Below, in pieces: positions 53,517-63,226 of a stretch of 64,000 nucleotides of DNA. The stretch comes from Psychrobacter sp. Choline-02u-9 (GTDB lineage: Bacteria; Pseudomonadota; Gammaproteobacteria; Pseudomonadales; Moraxellaceae), in the NCBI RefSeq assembly GCF_002836505.1, contig NZ_PJBF01000052.1:1-64000 (forward strand), given 5' to 3'. Below the pieces are notes generated by a model that was not told the origin of the DNA, made no database searches, and was given only the letters and a program-made list of their open reading frames with translations. The number at the start of each line of letters is the position of its first letter. Positions within the stretch are counted from its first letter, which is position 1. The translations under genes were made by a program, and so were the position numbers.

Positions 53517-54381
53517 GTTGTTTCGCCGCTTCCCATAATGCATCCATCTCTGTTATATCGCTGTCTTCTAACTGCTTGCTAGCGAGCTCCAGCTGCTCCT
53601 CAATATAACCAAAACGTGACTTAAACTTATGGACACAGGTTAAGGTTGCTGTCTCTGCATCCAAATTTAATTTGCGGGCGACATTGACCAGCGCAAACAT
53701 ACAATCACCCAGTTCCTTTTCAATATCAATAATATTGGCTTTGCTTATGTCATATCCAACAGCAGTTGTAGAACTATCTGTCAGCTCATGCTTTAGCTCA
53801 GCAATCTCTTCATCCAGTTTATCAAAAGCACCGCTAACACCTTCCCAATCAAAACCCAGTTTAGACGCTTGCTTTTGTACGTCTTGCGCTTGCATCAATG
53901 CACTACCCGCTTTGGTATTATCCAAACGGCGCTTTGGTTTACCACGTGCCTCGCGTGATTGCTGCTCCTCCGCTTTAATCTCATCCCAGCGTACTTTTAC
54001 CGCTGCATCGTCTGTTAGAGTTTCGGCTTCAAACACATGAGGATGACGACGAATCAGCTTCTCTTGTAGAGTAGTAATGACGTCACTCATATCAAAGCGC
54101 CCTTGCTCAGCATACATCTGACAATGAAACACAACTTGCAGTAGCACATCGCCTAGCTCGCCTTTGATATCTTCATCATCATCGGTTTGTACCGCTTCGC
54201 CTAGCTCATAAGCTTCTTCGATGGCATAAGGAATCAGGCTATGATTGCTTTGCTTTTTATCCCATGGACAATCAACTCGCAGCCGTGCCATCAATGCTAA
54301 AAGATCATCAAGCTGGCCTGTGGCTTCTGGTGTTCCTTGTACTGGTACAGGCACTGTGATTTTATTGTCGAGAGTATTCAT
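53500..54381 (-). CDS. mazG: Nucleoside triphosphate pyrophosphohydrolase MazG
   Basis: Hydrolyses (d)NTPs to monophosphates, removing unusual nucleotides and lowering ppGpp in E. coli. The 293-residue protein has two MazG domains: the first has CPWDKKQSNHSLIPYAIEEAYELGEA and KGELGDVLLQVVFHC; the second has KLDEEIAELKHEL and EKELGDCMFALVNVARK, the active half in E. coli. RRHPHVFE lies between. The comEA start overlaps its end. Confidence 0.96.
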   Translation of the reverse strand: MNTLDNKITVPVPVQGTPEATGQLDDLLALMARLRVDCPWDKKQSNHSLIPYAIEEAYELGEAVQTDDDEDIKGELGDVLLQVVFHCQMYAEQGRFDMSDVITTLQEKLIRRHPHVFEAETLTDDAAVKVRWDEIKAEEQQSREARGKPKRRLDNTKAGSALMQAQDVQKQASKLGFDWEGVSGAFDKLDEEIAELKHELTDSSTTAVGYDISKANIIDIEKELGDCMFALVNVARKLNLDAETATLTCVHKFKSRFGYIEEQLELASKQLEDSDITEMDALWEAAKQHERSS

Positions 54382-54609
54382 AAGGGAGGCTCTTATTTTT
54401 GCTTAATGTAATAATTGTGATTGATTCAATATACAAAGGGGATAAAGCTATCAAGTGCATCTGTATACATGCCATTTCACGCAAGGTTAACGTTTTCACT
54501 CTTTTGTAATAAGTTGAAGATAGTGTAGCATTGGACACTTATTAGCTTATAATTGTGCCATCTACTCTATTATTTTACCATTGCTCACGCGCAAGGAATT
54601 TTTACCATT

Positions 54610-56097
54610 ATGTCTACTTCTGCGACCATTAGCTATCAGCCAAAAACTGAATTCAATCCTATTACGATCAGCTCATTCAAAGCTTACGATATACGCGGTG
54701 AGCTTGGCGTTAATCTGGATGAAGAAATTGCTTACCGTATTGGACGGGCTTTTGCGCAGATTTTATATCAGCGCAATAGTACAGTAAGTGAGACTCATGA
54801 CAATGATATGACAAATCTAAAACCTGCCATTGTCATCGGCAGCGACATTCGTCATTCTAGTGAACAGCTTAAACAAGCCACCATAGCAGGTATTATTGAT
54901 GCTGGTATTGATGTGATTGATTTAGGTATGACTGGTACTGAGGAAGTATATTTTGCCACCAGTCATTATCAAGCATTGGGCGGTATCGAAGTCACTGCCA
55001 GTCACAACCCTATTAATTATAATGGCTTGAAACTGGTCAAAGAACACTCAAAGCCAATCAGTGCCGATGACGGTCTTGCAGAGATTCAGGCGTTAGCAGA
55101 ATCCGGGCAATTTACGACTGACATCCAATCAGGAAAATTGCAATTATTGACTGATAAAAGTGCTTATATCGACCATGTCATGACCTTCATCGATACTGAT
55201 AAGTTAAAGCCGCTCAAGCTGGTCATTAATTCAGGCAATGGTAGTGCTGGGCCAGCGGTGGACTTATTGATTGAGAAGTTAGCACAAGCTAATGCGCCTG
55301 TTGAAGTGACTAAATTGCATCATGCCCCTGATGGCAGCTTCCCTAATGGCATTCCCAATCCTATGATTGAAGCCAATAGAGTGGCTACCCAGAAAGCCGT
55401 TTTGGAAAACAATGCTGACCTTGGCATTGCCTTTGATGGTGACTTTGATCGCTGCTTCCTATTCGATGAACGTGGCGAATTTATCGATGGTAGCTATATC
55501 GTCGGCATGCTCGCTCAAGCTTTTTTAAATAAATACCCGAGTGAATCAATCGTCTATGATCCACGAGTGATTTATAACACCGAAGCAGTGATAGAGGAAC
55601 ATAACGGCAAGGCGGTCATTAGTAAATCTGGACACTCATTTATCAAGCAAGTCATGCGTGACTCAGGTGCTGTCTATGGCGGTGAAATGTCTGCGCATCA
55701 TTATTTTCGCGACTTCTTCTATTGCGATAGTGGCATGATTCCATGGTTATTGACCATTGAGCTGTTGTCTATCACTGGTAAAACCTTATCAGAATTGGTC
55801 ACAGGCTATATTGCCGCCTATCCTAGCTCAGGCGAATTAAACTTTCGTCTCACAACCTATGACGCACCGACAATTATTAGCGCTATTGAAGCCAAATTCA
55901 GCAACGAGCAACCAGTTAAATCAACACTTGATGGTTTAAGTCTTAACTTTGGAGAGTGGCGCTTTAATTTGCGAGCATCGAATACCGAACCGCTTATCAG
56001 ATTGAATATCGAAAGTCGCGGTGAGCAACCGTTACTGGCTGCTAAAACTCAAGAGATTCAGCAATGGCTAGCAACACAAGGTGCCGTACCAGCATAA
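54610..56097 (+). CDS. Phosphomannomutase/phosphoglucomutase (AlgC/ManB type)
   Basis: Interconverts hexose 6- and 1-phosphates for sugar-nucleotide synthesis. The 495-residue protein has the four phosphohexomutase parts: phosphoserine loop TASHNPINYNG, metal loop DGDFDR, sugar-binding GGEMSAHHYF, and phosphate-binding RASNTEPLIR. The frame begins 19 codons further up with TTG; ATG 54610 gives MSTSATI and AAGGA upstream. It converges with the galU-pgi-ugd-like genes, as pgm does in Acinetobacter capsule loci. Whether it prefers mannose or glucose is not clear; AlgC types use both. Confidence 0.94.
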   Translation: MSTSATISYQPKTEFNPITISSFKAYDIRGELGVNLDEEIAYRIGRAFAQILYQRNSTVSETHDNDMTNLKPAIVIGSDIRHSSEQLKQATIAGIIDAGIDVIDLGMTGTEEVYFATSHYQALGGIEVTASHNPINYNGLKLVKEHSKPISADDGLAEIQALAESGQFTTDIQSGKLQLLTDKSAYIDHVMTFIDTDKLKPLKLVINSGNGSAGPAVDLLIEKLAQANAPVEVTKLHHAPDGSFPNGIPNPMIEANRVATQKAVLENNADLGIAFDGDFDRCFLFDERGEFIDGSYIVGMLAQAFLNKYPSESIVYDPRVIYNTEAVIEEHNGKAVISKSGHSFIKQVMRDSGAVYGGEMSAHHYFRDFFYCDSGMIPWLLTIELLSITGKTLSELVTGYIAAYPSSGELNFRLTTYDAPTIISAIEAKFSNEQPVKSTLDGLSLNFGEWRFNLRASNTEPLIRLNIESRGEQPLLAAKTQEIQQWLATQGAVPA

Positions 56098-56136
56098 AGT
56101 CATTAACCCAGTAGAAACAGTTCTGACTGTCAGTCG

Positions 56137-56173
56137 AAAAAGGCTCGCTAGTGAGTATTAGCGAGCCTTTTTT
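56137..56173. terminator. Terminator between pgm and the ugd-like gene
   Basis: AGGCTCGCTA pairs with TAGCGAGCCT, with A4 before and T5 after. It can work for both convergent genes. Confidence 0.85.
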
Positions 56174-56199
56174 CTATACACAAAAAACCTTAAATCAAA

Positions 56200-57585
56200 C
56201 TATTTAGTTCGACCAATACCCATATAGTCACCTACTAAGCTATTAATTTGTGAGCGTGTCAGGACATTTTGCGCATCAAATACTGGCATGGCTTGTTGAT
56301 TGATTTTGCCAATATCCAATTGATCTCGTGGTGACCAACTAACAATAAAAATAGCATGGGTATCGCAAAGCTGTTGATAAGGACTAGTAATAAGCTCAAG
56401 CAATGGCTGTTGCTGATAAAGCTCGGCAAGCTCGTGCTGTGCCTTATCACTATAAACTAGTGTGCGAATATTATAAGACCACAGTAATGCTAACAATGGA
56501 TGGATAGCTGAACCAGCGGTACGTCCTGAACCTGATTTATAACTACCGCCCCAAATCATCACAGTTTTATTATCAATGAACCCATCAAAATACTGCCAAA
56601 ATTTACGGAATATCAGCTCTTTTTGATCTTCATTGATATGCACGATAGATTGTAATAAAGGCATATCCAAACTGTGTGTACGGCTTGATTGTTGCAATTT
56701 AGCCAGCTCGGTAGGCAAAGTATTACCACCAAAGCCCCACCCTGCTTTTAAATAACTGCTGCCTACCCGCTCATCCAATCCCATAATGCGACTGACTTGA
56801 CTGATATCAACATTTTGACTATCAGCCAAACGTGACATCTCATTCATAAAGCTCACTCTAGTCGCTAGCATCGCCATGATACTACTGCGAGCAAACTCTA
56901 TCGTTGCGATATCAGCATGATGAGTAGCGCGTGCGTGCTGCATCAAAGGCTTCAATACATTCAAGTGCTGGCTGCTACTTGCTGTCTTTTCACCCAGTAG
57001 CCATAACGAAGGATTCAACATCGAGCTATACGCATCGCCGTCTTGTAAGAATACAAATGGCACATAATAGACCCAAGCACGTTGCAAACGTTGAGCCAGT
57101 TCTGCTACATAACCTAATTGCTCAATGCCGCTCATAATCACAGGTAGCGCCTGCTGATGGCTTTTATTAAACGCGGTAATCCAACTGTCTTCTGTCCACG
57201 ACGGCTTAATACTATCTAAAAACAACCAATAAAGCGTCACCGTAATTTGAACATCAGTTTCGTTATGACTAGCTGCTTCATAGCCTTTTATTAGCATATC
57301 GGCACTAGCTGGCAATTCCTTACTGATAATGACCTGCTGCTGCTCATACATTTGCCATAGGGCTTGCAGATGATGCTCAAAACCATACTGTTGTATCTGC
57401 TGCGTCAGTAGCGCCTTATCTGCATAAAGATGCACACATTGACCAAGACTTGCTAGCACCACTGCACTGGTAATTGCCTCTATGCTGTGACCAATAAGCA
57501 CACAAACTGTGGAATCATTTAACTGGTTTGGTTCAGATTCATTATTGTATTTATTCATATGGCTACCATCTAAAGCCGTCTCCAT
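56200..57585 (-). CDS. UDP-glucose dehydrogenase-like protein, degenerate active site
   Basis: A 461-residue member of the UDP-glucose/GDP-mannose dehydrogenase family. The central region matches (ATRVSFMNEM ... DERVGSSYLKAGWGFGG). Key residues are changed. The catalytic-Cys loop GG-x-C-LPKD reads GGNTLPTE (Cys to Thr289, Lys to Thr292). The conserved Lys and Asn of the KxxxN motif are Arg233 and Met237. The Rossmann GxGxxG reads GHSIEA (32-37). The gene is not truncated, and AGGAAAG supports the first ATG. It lies where Ugd is encoded in Acinetobacter capsule loci (galU-ugd-gpi), although here pgi comes between. It is unlikely to make UDP-glucuronate. Confidence 0.85.
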   Translation of the reverse strand: METALDGSHMNKYNNESEPNQLNDSTVCVLIGHSIEAITSAVVLASLGQCVHLYADKALLTQQIQQYGFEHHLQALWQMYEQQQVIISKELPASADMLIKGYEAASHNETDVQITVTLYWLFLDSIKPSWTEDSWITAFNKSHQQALPVIMSGIEQLGYVAELAQRLQRAWVYYVPFVFLQDGDAYSSMLNPSLWLLGEKTASSSQHLNVLKPLMQHARATHHADIATIEFARSSIMAMLATRVSFMNEMSRLADSQNVDISQVSRIMGLDERVGSSYLKAGWGFGGNTLPTELAKLQQSSRTHSLDMPLLQSIVHINEDQKELIFRKFWQYFDGFIDNKTVMIWGGSYKSGSGRTAGSAIHPLLALLWSYNIRTLVYSDKAQHELAELYQQQPLLELITSPYQQLCDTHAIFIVSWSPRDQLDIGKINQQAMPVFDAQNVLTRSQINSLVGDYMGIGRTK

Positions 57586-57622
57586 GAGCGTGCTTTCCTA
57601 TATTATTGACACACCACTATCG

Positions 57623-59302
57623 CTAGGACAGCTGTTTGATACGCTGTAGTAATTGGTCAGTAGATGTATCGAATAGACCTTGAGAGTCTTTCTGGATATG
57701 CTGCATAGCATGGTGTACGGAGTCTGCCATTTGCTTGCCCATCTCGACGCCCCATTGATCAAACGGATTGATATCCCAAATGCTAGCCATGACATAGACC
57801 TTATGCTCGTAAAGCGCTATCAATGCGCCTAAGCTATGCGGCGTCAGCTCATCAATCAGTAATGTGGTTGACGGTTGATTCCCACGGTAGTACTTATATT
57901 TGTCTGCTTCGGAAACTGTCTGTGGATTGACCAGATCTGTTACAGCAGCATTGCCAAATGCCAATACTCGACTTTGCGCCAAACAATTTGCTAAAGACAA
58001 CTCGTGCTGTTGTTGCAATGAGAAGTTTTGTGCCTCATCACCGTAGCGACGTACACAAGCGATAAAGTCACAGGAAACCTGCTGCGTACCTTGGTGTAGC
58101 AGCTGATAGAATGCATGTTGTGCATTTGAGCCGATTTCACCCCATAGAATTGGGCAAGTATCATAATCAATATGATCTCCGTTCCGAGTAACGGACTTAC
58201 CATTACTCTCCATCTCTAGCTGGGTTAAATAGCTGGGTAAATATCCCAATCGACCGTCATAAGGCAATACGGTATGCGCATTTACTTGTAAAAAAGTACT
58301 GTTCCAAACAGCTAGCAAACCTAACAGTACGGGTAAATTGTCGGCAAAGTCAGCTTGTGCAAAATGCTCATCCATACTATGAGCACCACTTAATAATGCC
58401 TTAAAGCCCCTCATACCAATACGAATAGCAATGGCAAGGCCTATCGCCGACCATAAAGAAAAGCGACCGCCGACCCATTCCCAAAGCTGCAACTGATGCT
58501 CAGGATGAATTCCCCAAGCACTCATTTTTTCACTATTGGCTGAGATGCCGATAAAGTGTCGACGTAATACACTATCTTCTGTACCTGCACGGAGCTTTGC
58601 CGTCGCAAATAGCCAAGATAATGCTGTCTTGGCATTTGATAAAGTGTCAACCGTACCAAAGGATTTGGAAGAGATAATAAATAGTGTGGTCTCAGGATTT
58701 AAATGCTTGAGTAGATTATCAAGCTGCGTACCGTCCATATTGGAGACAAAATGCACTTCAATACTGGTATCTGCCCATTCATCAAGCGCTGTAGTTGCCA
58801 TCAGCGGTCCTAAATCAGAGCCGCCAACCCCAATATTGACAACATCTGTAATTGCCTTGCCAGAAAACCCGCGCCACGTGCCATTGCGCACGCGCTCTGA
58901 TAAGCGTGCCACTTGTGACAAACTATGATGTACATCAGTGACGATATTTTGTCCATCGACTTGTAATGTCGCTGTCTCTGGCAATCGTAATGCTGTGTGC
59001 AATGCAGCACGCTGCTCGCTGGTATTTACCATCGCCCCTTGTAGTAACGAATCAATACGAGCATCTAGCTCACAACTATCAGCCAAACTCAGTAAGTTAG
59101 ATAATACTGCCTGATCGATACGCTGCTTACTAAAATCCATATACAGCGCACCAGCCTGCACGCTAAAATGCTTAGCGCGATAATCATCTTGCGAGAATAG
59201 CTGTGCAAGCGACCATGGGTGCTTTGCAAGCGTCTGTAGTTGCTGCCAGTATTTAGAATGTCGAGCACTGCTATATGTCTTGTCGCCCTTTATCTCATTC
59301 AT
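57623..59302 (-). CDS. pgi: Glucose-6-phosphate isomerase
   Basis: Interconverts glucose-6-P and fructose-6-P. The 559-residue protein has the family parts NIGVGGSDLGP, FVSNMDGTQL, FIISSKSFGT, GGRFSLWSAIGLAIA, the catalytic-Glu region WGEIGSNAQHAFYQLLHQGTQ, and the C-terminal Lys in DINPFDQWGVEMGK. It lies 3 bp after galU, so the two are coupled, and before the ugd-like gene. It serves central metabolism and precursor supply for the polysaccharide. Confidence 0.97.
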   Translation of the reverse strand: MNEIKGDKTYSSARHSKYWQQLQTLAKHPWSLAQLFSQDDYRAKHFSVQAGALYMDFSKQRIDQAVLSNLLSLADSCELDARIDSLLQGAMVNTSEQRAALHTALRLPETATLQVDGQNIVTDVHHSLSQVARLSERVRNGTWRGFSGKAITDVVNIGVGGSDLGPLMATTALDEWADTSIEVHFVSNMDGTQLDNLLKHLNPETTLFIISSKSFGTVDTLSNAKTALSWLFATAKLRAGTEDSVLRRHFIGISANSEKMSAWGIHPEHQLQLWEWVGGRFSLWSAIGLAIAIRIGMRGFKALLSGAHSMDEHFAQADFADNLPVLLGLLAVWNSTFLQVNAHTVLPYDGRLGYLPSYLTQLEMESNGKSVTRNGDHIDYDTCPILWGEIGSNAQHAFYQLLHQGTQQVSCDFIACVRRYGDEAQNFSLQQQHELSLANCLAQSRVLAFGNAAVTDLVNPQTVSEADKYKYYRGNQPSTTLLIDELTPHSLGALIALYEHKVYVMASIWDINPFDQWGVEMGKQMADSVHHAMQHIQKDSQGLFDTSTDQLLQRIKQLS

Positions 59303-59305
59303 CAG

Positions 59306-60199
59306 CTACTCATCATCTGCTAATTGCTGCTCGGCAAAGTAGATGAATGCCTGCATATACGAGCGCATACTGCCTGCATCGTAGCTATCACCACGCATGG
59401 TCGTGACATGGACACCATATTCACTAATGAGCGCGTCAATCGCATCTGTCAGCTGAATCTCACCACCGACAGATGCTTTCGTATTGGCTAAGTAATCAAA
59501 GATATGGTTACTAAATACATAGCGCCCTACCACAGCCAGATTTGAAGGAGCATCATCTAGATTGGGCTTTTCTACAAAACCAGCCACTTTAAAGCTGACA
59601 TTAGTATTTACTTCTTCATCAATCTCATTAGTGTCACTTAGCTTTTCATCTAGTTGAGCAATACCGTATTTATGTACGTCTTCATCCGCTACTTGATCGA
59701 CCAATATCTGTGAGTGACCATCTGTAGCAAAGGCATCTAGCATAAAGGCCAAATTATCAGCAGACATATCAGTGGTAAATGGATCAAGTACGACATCAGG
59801 CAATAATACGGCAAAGTCATGCTCACCAATGATTGGTCGCGCTGCCAGTACTGCATGTCCCAAACCTAACGCCTTACCTTGACGTATCATCGACACCGTC
59901 ACATCTTCTGGCAACCAATTTAAGCTATCAGCCAATTCATCTTTGCCTTTATGACGCAATTGGTTATCCAATTCCGCATTGATATCAAAGTAGTTTTCAA
60001 TCGCGCTCTTTTGCGCATGACCGACCAAGACAATATGCTTAATACCTGCTGCAATCGCCTCTTCAACCACGTAATGGATCGCAGGGCGATTGCCAAGCGG
60101 TAACAACTCTTTTGGCACAGATTTCGACAATGGCAGCATACGTGTACCAAAGCCTGCGACAGGAATAACGGCGTGAGTAATGTTATTAGGTCCAATCAT
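59306..60199 (-). CDS. galU: UTP-glucose-1-phosphate uridylyltransferase
   Basis: Makes UDP-glucose, the precursor for capsule and LPS sugars. The 297-residue protein has the nucleotide loop VIPVAGFGTRMLPLSKSVPKELLP, GNRPAIHYVVEEAIAAGI, ALGLGHAVLAARP, FAVLLPDV, and FVEKP. It starts the galU-pgi-ugd-like set; 131 bp upstream lies the KpsC-like gene. Confidence 0.97.
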   Translation of the reverse strand: MIGPNNITHAVIPVAGFGTRMLPLSKSVPKELLPLGNRPAIHYVVEEAIAAGIKHIVLVGHAQKSAIENYFDINAELDNQLRHKGKDELADSLNWLPEDVTVSMIRQGKALGLGHAVLAARPIIGEHDFAVLLPDVVLDPFTTDMSADNLAFMLDAFATDGHSQILVDQVADEDVHKYGIAQLDEKLSDTNEIDEEVNTNVSFKVAGFVEKPNLDDAPSNLAVVGRYVFSNHIFDYLANTKASVGGEIQLTDAIDALISEYGVHVTTMRGDSYDAGSMRSYMQAFIYFAEQQLADDE

Positions 60200-60274
60200 A
60201 TAAATAAAGCACCTTGTTAAGAAAAGTTTTATCTTTCAAAAGAATATCATTATTTTAAAAATAACAATAACTAC

Positions 60275-60306
60275 AATAAGCCATAACTAAAATAAGCCAT
60301 AACTAA
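60275..60306. repeat. Tandem duplication of a 16-bp unit
   Basis: AATAAGCCATAACTAA occurs twice without a gap (60275-60290 and 60291-60306) and continues partly as AATA. It fills part of the gap between galU and the KpsC-like gene. Confidence 0.85.
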
Positions 60307-60330
60307 AATATCGTTTGAACTTCCTACTTC

Positions 60331-61446
60331 TTAGCCTTCAAGATCAGAACAAGCCGCTTTCTCAGCCAATAACTTTTTAATAACGTCTTCTACTTCAACT
60401 GTTTCATTTTTATCAAAATCAAAATATTTAGGGTACAGGATATAGGCAGCAGCAAGAATCTCTTCCACTGTTCGCTTTACTTTGCGCCGCAAGTTTGGCT
60501 GACGATCATCGGTGACACCCCAACCAGAATAAAAAGGACAACCGAAAGTTGTAACTGATATGTTCCTTAGTAGCGCCTCAAACCCTGCTTGAGAGGTTAT
60601 CGTATACACATGATCAATTGTTTCTAATGACTGTGCAAGTGGAATATCATCTACTAATACCTCACAAATATCGGCGACCTCCTTTGGGTCTGAAAGCATT
60701 TTACGCTTTTGAAGCAAAACATCTGGATGAGGTTTGTAGATAACTTGAGAAGAAGGATTTTCACTTACTGCTAAACGTACTAAGTCATTGTTTGTAATCG
60801 GGCTTGCGCAACCATATTTTATAGATGCGTCATCCTCAACTTGTCCAAGAACTAAAACCCGTTTTTTAGTTTTTTCTCCATAGATACTATTTATGTCAAC
60901 ATCAGAACTATGGTTGTACTTGCTTATGCCAGTATTCAATAGTGTGCTTTTTAGTCGTCTAGCACGGGCTAATAACTCTAAATCTGAAGCAAAGTCATAA
61001 CTATTGAGGATATCTTCTAACTCTGATACTTGTTGTGCATTAAAATAGATTGTTTTGGAATCAAAATTTAATGACATAGGTGGAGTATGCTCAGAACCCA
61101 AACCTATTGAACGTATAAAACCATCTTCGACATATGTAATTTTTGCACTACTGTCTTTAATGATTTCAGGTAAAGTCATACCCCAAACCAAAACCTCAAT
61201 ATTATTATCGATAATATGAGGCAGATACTTTCTTTTGAGTAAAGACTCATTCAAGTTTATAGGAATATATACAATTGTTTTATTTGGATAAAGCTTCTCT
61301 AAGTAAGGTCGTTTCCACTCTTTAATATTAAAAGCAAATACAGTTTTTTTTGGATCTACTTTAAGGTGTTTACGATTATTGATAAAGTCAATAAAGAACT
61401 GCTTGGGGTTTAATACTAACTTTCGGGTTAGCCGATACAAGACCAT
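60331..61446 (-). CDS. KpsC/KpsS-like capsule polysaccharide Kdo transferase
   Basis: A 371-residue protein with one module of the KpsC/KpsS type, which add beta-Kdo linkers to lipid in ABC-transporter capsule export. Signatures: YVEDGFIRSIGLGSEHTPPMSL (about 114-135), VLVLGQVEDDASIKYG, YKPHPDVL, and TSQAGFEALLR ... TTFGCPFYSGWG. E. coli KpsC has two such modules; one is present here. KpsS and a second transferase would be expected to the right, outside the window. It is AT-richer than the genes to the left. Confidence 0.85.
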   Translation of the reverse strand: MVLYRLTRKLVLNPKQFFIDFINNRKHLKVDPKKTVFAFNIKEWKRPYLEKLYPNKTIVYIPINLNESLLKRKYLPHIIDNNIEVLVWGMTLPEIIKDSSAKITYVEDGFIRSIGLGSEHTPPMSLNFDSKTIYFNAQQVSELEDILNSYDFASDLELLARARRLKSTLLNTGISKYNHSSDVDINSIYGEKTKKRVLVLGQVEDDASIKYGCASPITNNDLVRLAVSENPSSQVIYKPHPDVLLQKRKMLSDPKEVADICEVLVDDIPLAQSLETIDHVYTITSQAGFEALLRNISVTTFGCPFYSGWGVTDDRQPNLRRKVKRTVEEILAAAYILYPKYFDFDKNETVEVEDVIKKLLAEKAACSDLEG

Positions 61447-61533
61447 TAAATATACCTATTAAATAACTTATATATAGATTTTTCCTATCTCTAAAACAAT
61501 GTTATTAACTGATTTTATTCAGACATTAAATTA

Positions 61534-61567
61534 TAAATAGCTATAGACAATAAATAGCTATGGACAA
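61534..61567. repeat. Tandem duplication of a 17-bp unit, one mismatch
   Basis: TAAATAGCTATAGACAA (61534-61550) is followed at once by TAAATAGCTATGGACAA (61551-61567). It lies between the KpsC-like gene and the gene upstream of it. Confidence 0.85.
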
Positions 61568-61612
61568 TATTCTCTAAAATATTTATCTTATATAAGAACT
61601 CACATACAGATA

Positions 61613-63226
61613 CTAATTCTTGATATATTTGGAATATATTCTATAAACATTTGCTATAAACTTAAGTTGCCTTTCTCTATCTTCTTTATGCAGAGGTAAC
61701 ATAGATATAAAGAGCAGACAAGTAATAGCATAGTTTTCCTTAGAATCAACTTCATAACCAAGAAAACTTCTGTTAACAAAGCTATCAACAATACTTCCAT
61801 GTAATACACTATCACTGAACGTAAGTATAAAATCGTAATTGTCATTACTGATAAAGTTACCTCTACCAGAAATAATCTCATCATATCTACCTATAACTGA
61901 ATGTGTTAATTTAGCAACTTCATAACGAATATCTCCATATACAGTTTTTTGTTCACTATTTATCATACCGCGAGGATCTATTAACTTTATTCGTTTAGCC
62001 GTATTATCAAAAAGGATATTGCCAAAAAAGAAATCACCATGAATGAAACTCATGTCTGAATCATTACTCTTTCTTATCAAACTCAATAAATCGTATGTCA
62101 AATTCTGTAAGCTAGGAAAAAGCTCTCCATTAACTCTAACTTCTTTACTTATATCAAATTGAGACTCTGTCGAAAATTTTATCAATCTTTGTTTTGTTTT
62201 CTCAAAAATTACTTGGTTATACCATTCATCAGGTAGTATTTGTTTTGTTGATAACGATTCATTATAACTGTACTTGGCCAACTGTAAAAATGTTGAGCAA
62301 CTTTCAAACACCTGCTCCCAAAAGAAAGAAGGTAACTCAGCGAATAAATATAATTCAGCTAGATTAGATAAATAAAGGTATTCCACAGAATAGCTATAAC
62401 CATCTAAACTCTCCTGTTCAGTTACTAACTGTGGACAAAAACACTTGAGAATAGTCGGTAAATTTGAATACCAGTTAGCCTCTGCTTTCAGTTTGTTGGT
62501 ATCGTTGCTGCTTTTCGTCAATACATAGCCGTCACATTCAATATTATTAAAAGATCTTGTGACTAATAAATCTTTTTTAGATTTATAATATGTATTAAGA
62601 TGCCCAAAGTCTAACCAACTTGTAGGTTTAAACAGACTCATTTGATGAAAAGTTGAATACCTTTCTATCAGTTCATCAAAGGTATTTACAGATGGTATAA
62701 TTTTTCTCAATAAACCAATATCTTTAATAGCATACAAACCACATACTACATTTTTAGAGGTGTTAGATCCTCCAAGTTGGCGCTTCAACTTGAGTGATTT
62801 ATCTTCCTCAACAAAAACTTCTGACCAGTTATAATATTCATAACTTTCGTCATATGCGATGCTATCAAAGTCAATATTTTTTTCATACTCTATATAAGTA
62901 TCACCAAACAATATATAGGTAGAAAGCTCATTATTTAGCAGTTCAAATGCAAAATATACTGCTTGCAAAAGAGTTAAGCTGTCAGGAACAAAGACAACAC
63001 GAATCTTATTTTTTTCTAATATTTCTAAATCGTAATTATTGATACTATATGAGCTAGGGACAGTAAGTACGATATTTGATGAATACTTTTTTGCAAACTG
63101 CATTTGCATCTCAAATAACCTTCCATTTGAGATGGGCAGAAAAGATGGTGGAATCTTACCAAATTCCGCACACATTTCAGAGGTACAGTATGCCCCTGAA
63201 AAAATAATGAACTGACTATCGGTCAT
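61613..63226 (-). CDS. Nucleotidyltransferase-kinase fusion, capsule-type
   Basis: A 537-residue two-domain protein. The N-terminal 230 residues look like a sugar/choline-phosphate nucleotidyltransferase (ISNGRLFEMQMQFAKKY; STYILFGDTYIEY as metal-Asp region; WLDFGHLNTYYKSKKDL). The C-terminal 300 residues are an aminoglycoside-phosphotransferase/choline-kinase-like domain with the catalytic loop SFIHGDFFFGNILFD and the metal-binding IKLIDPRG. One polypeptide could thus phosphorylate a small molecule and activate it as an NDP derivative for attachment to the polysaccharide. The substrate is not known. The first canonical GxGxR loop is absent. Its start overlaps the HAD gene by 11 bp. Confidence 0.83.
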   Translation of the reverse strand: MTDSQFIIFSGAYCTSEMCAEFGKIPPSFLPISNGRLFEMQMQFAKKYSSNIVLTVPSSYSINNYDLEILEKNKIRVVFVPDSLTLLQAVYFAFELLNNELSTYILFGDTYIEYEKNIDFDSIAYDESYEYYNWSEVFVEEDKSLKLKRQLGGSNTSKNVVCGLYAIKDIGLLRKIIPSVNTFDELIERYSTFHQMSLFKPTSWLDFGHLNTYYKSKKDLLVTRSFNNIECDGYVLTKSSNDTNKLKAEANWYSNLPTILKCFCPQLVTEQESLDGYSYSVEYLYLSNLAELYLFAELPSFFWEQVFESCSTFLQLAKYSYNESLSTKQILPDEWYNQVIFEKTKQRLIKFSTESQFDISKEVRVNGELFPSLQNLTYDLLSLIRKSNDSDMSFIHGDFFFGNILFDNTAKRIKLIDPRGMINSEQKTVYGDIRYEVAKLTHSVIGRYDEIISGRGNFISNDNYDFILTFSDSVLHGSIVDSFVNRSFLGYEVDSKENYAITCLLFISMLPLHKEDRERQLKFIANVYRIYSKYIKN

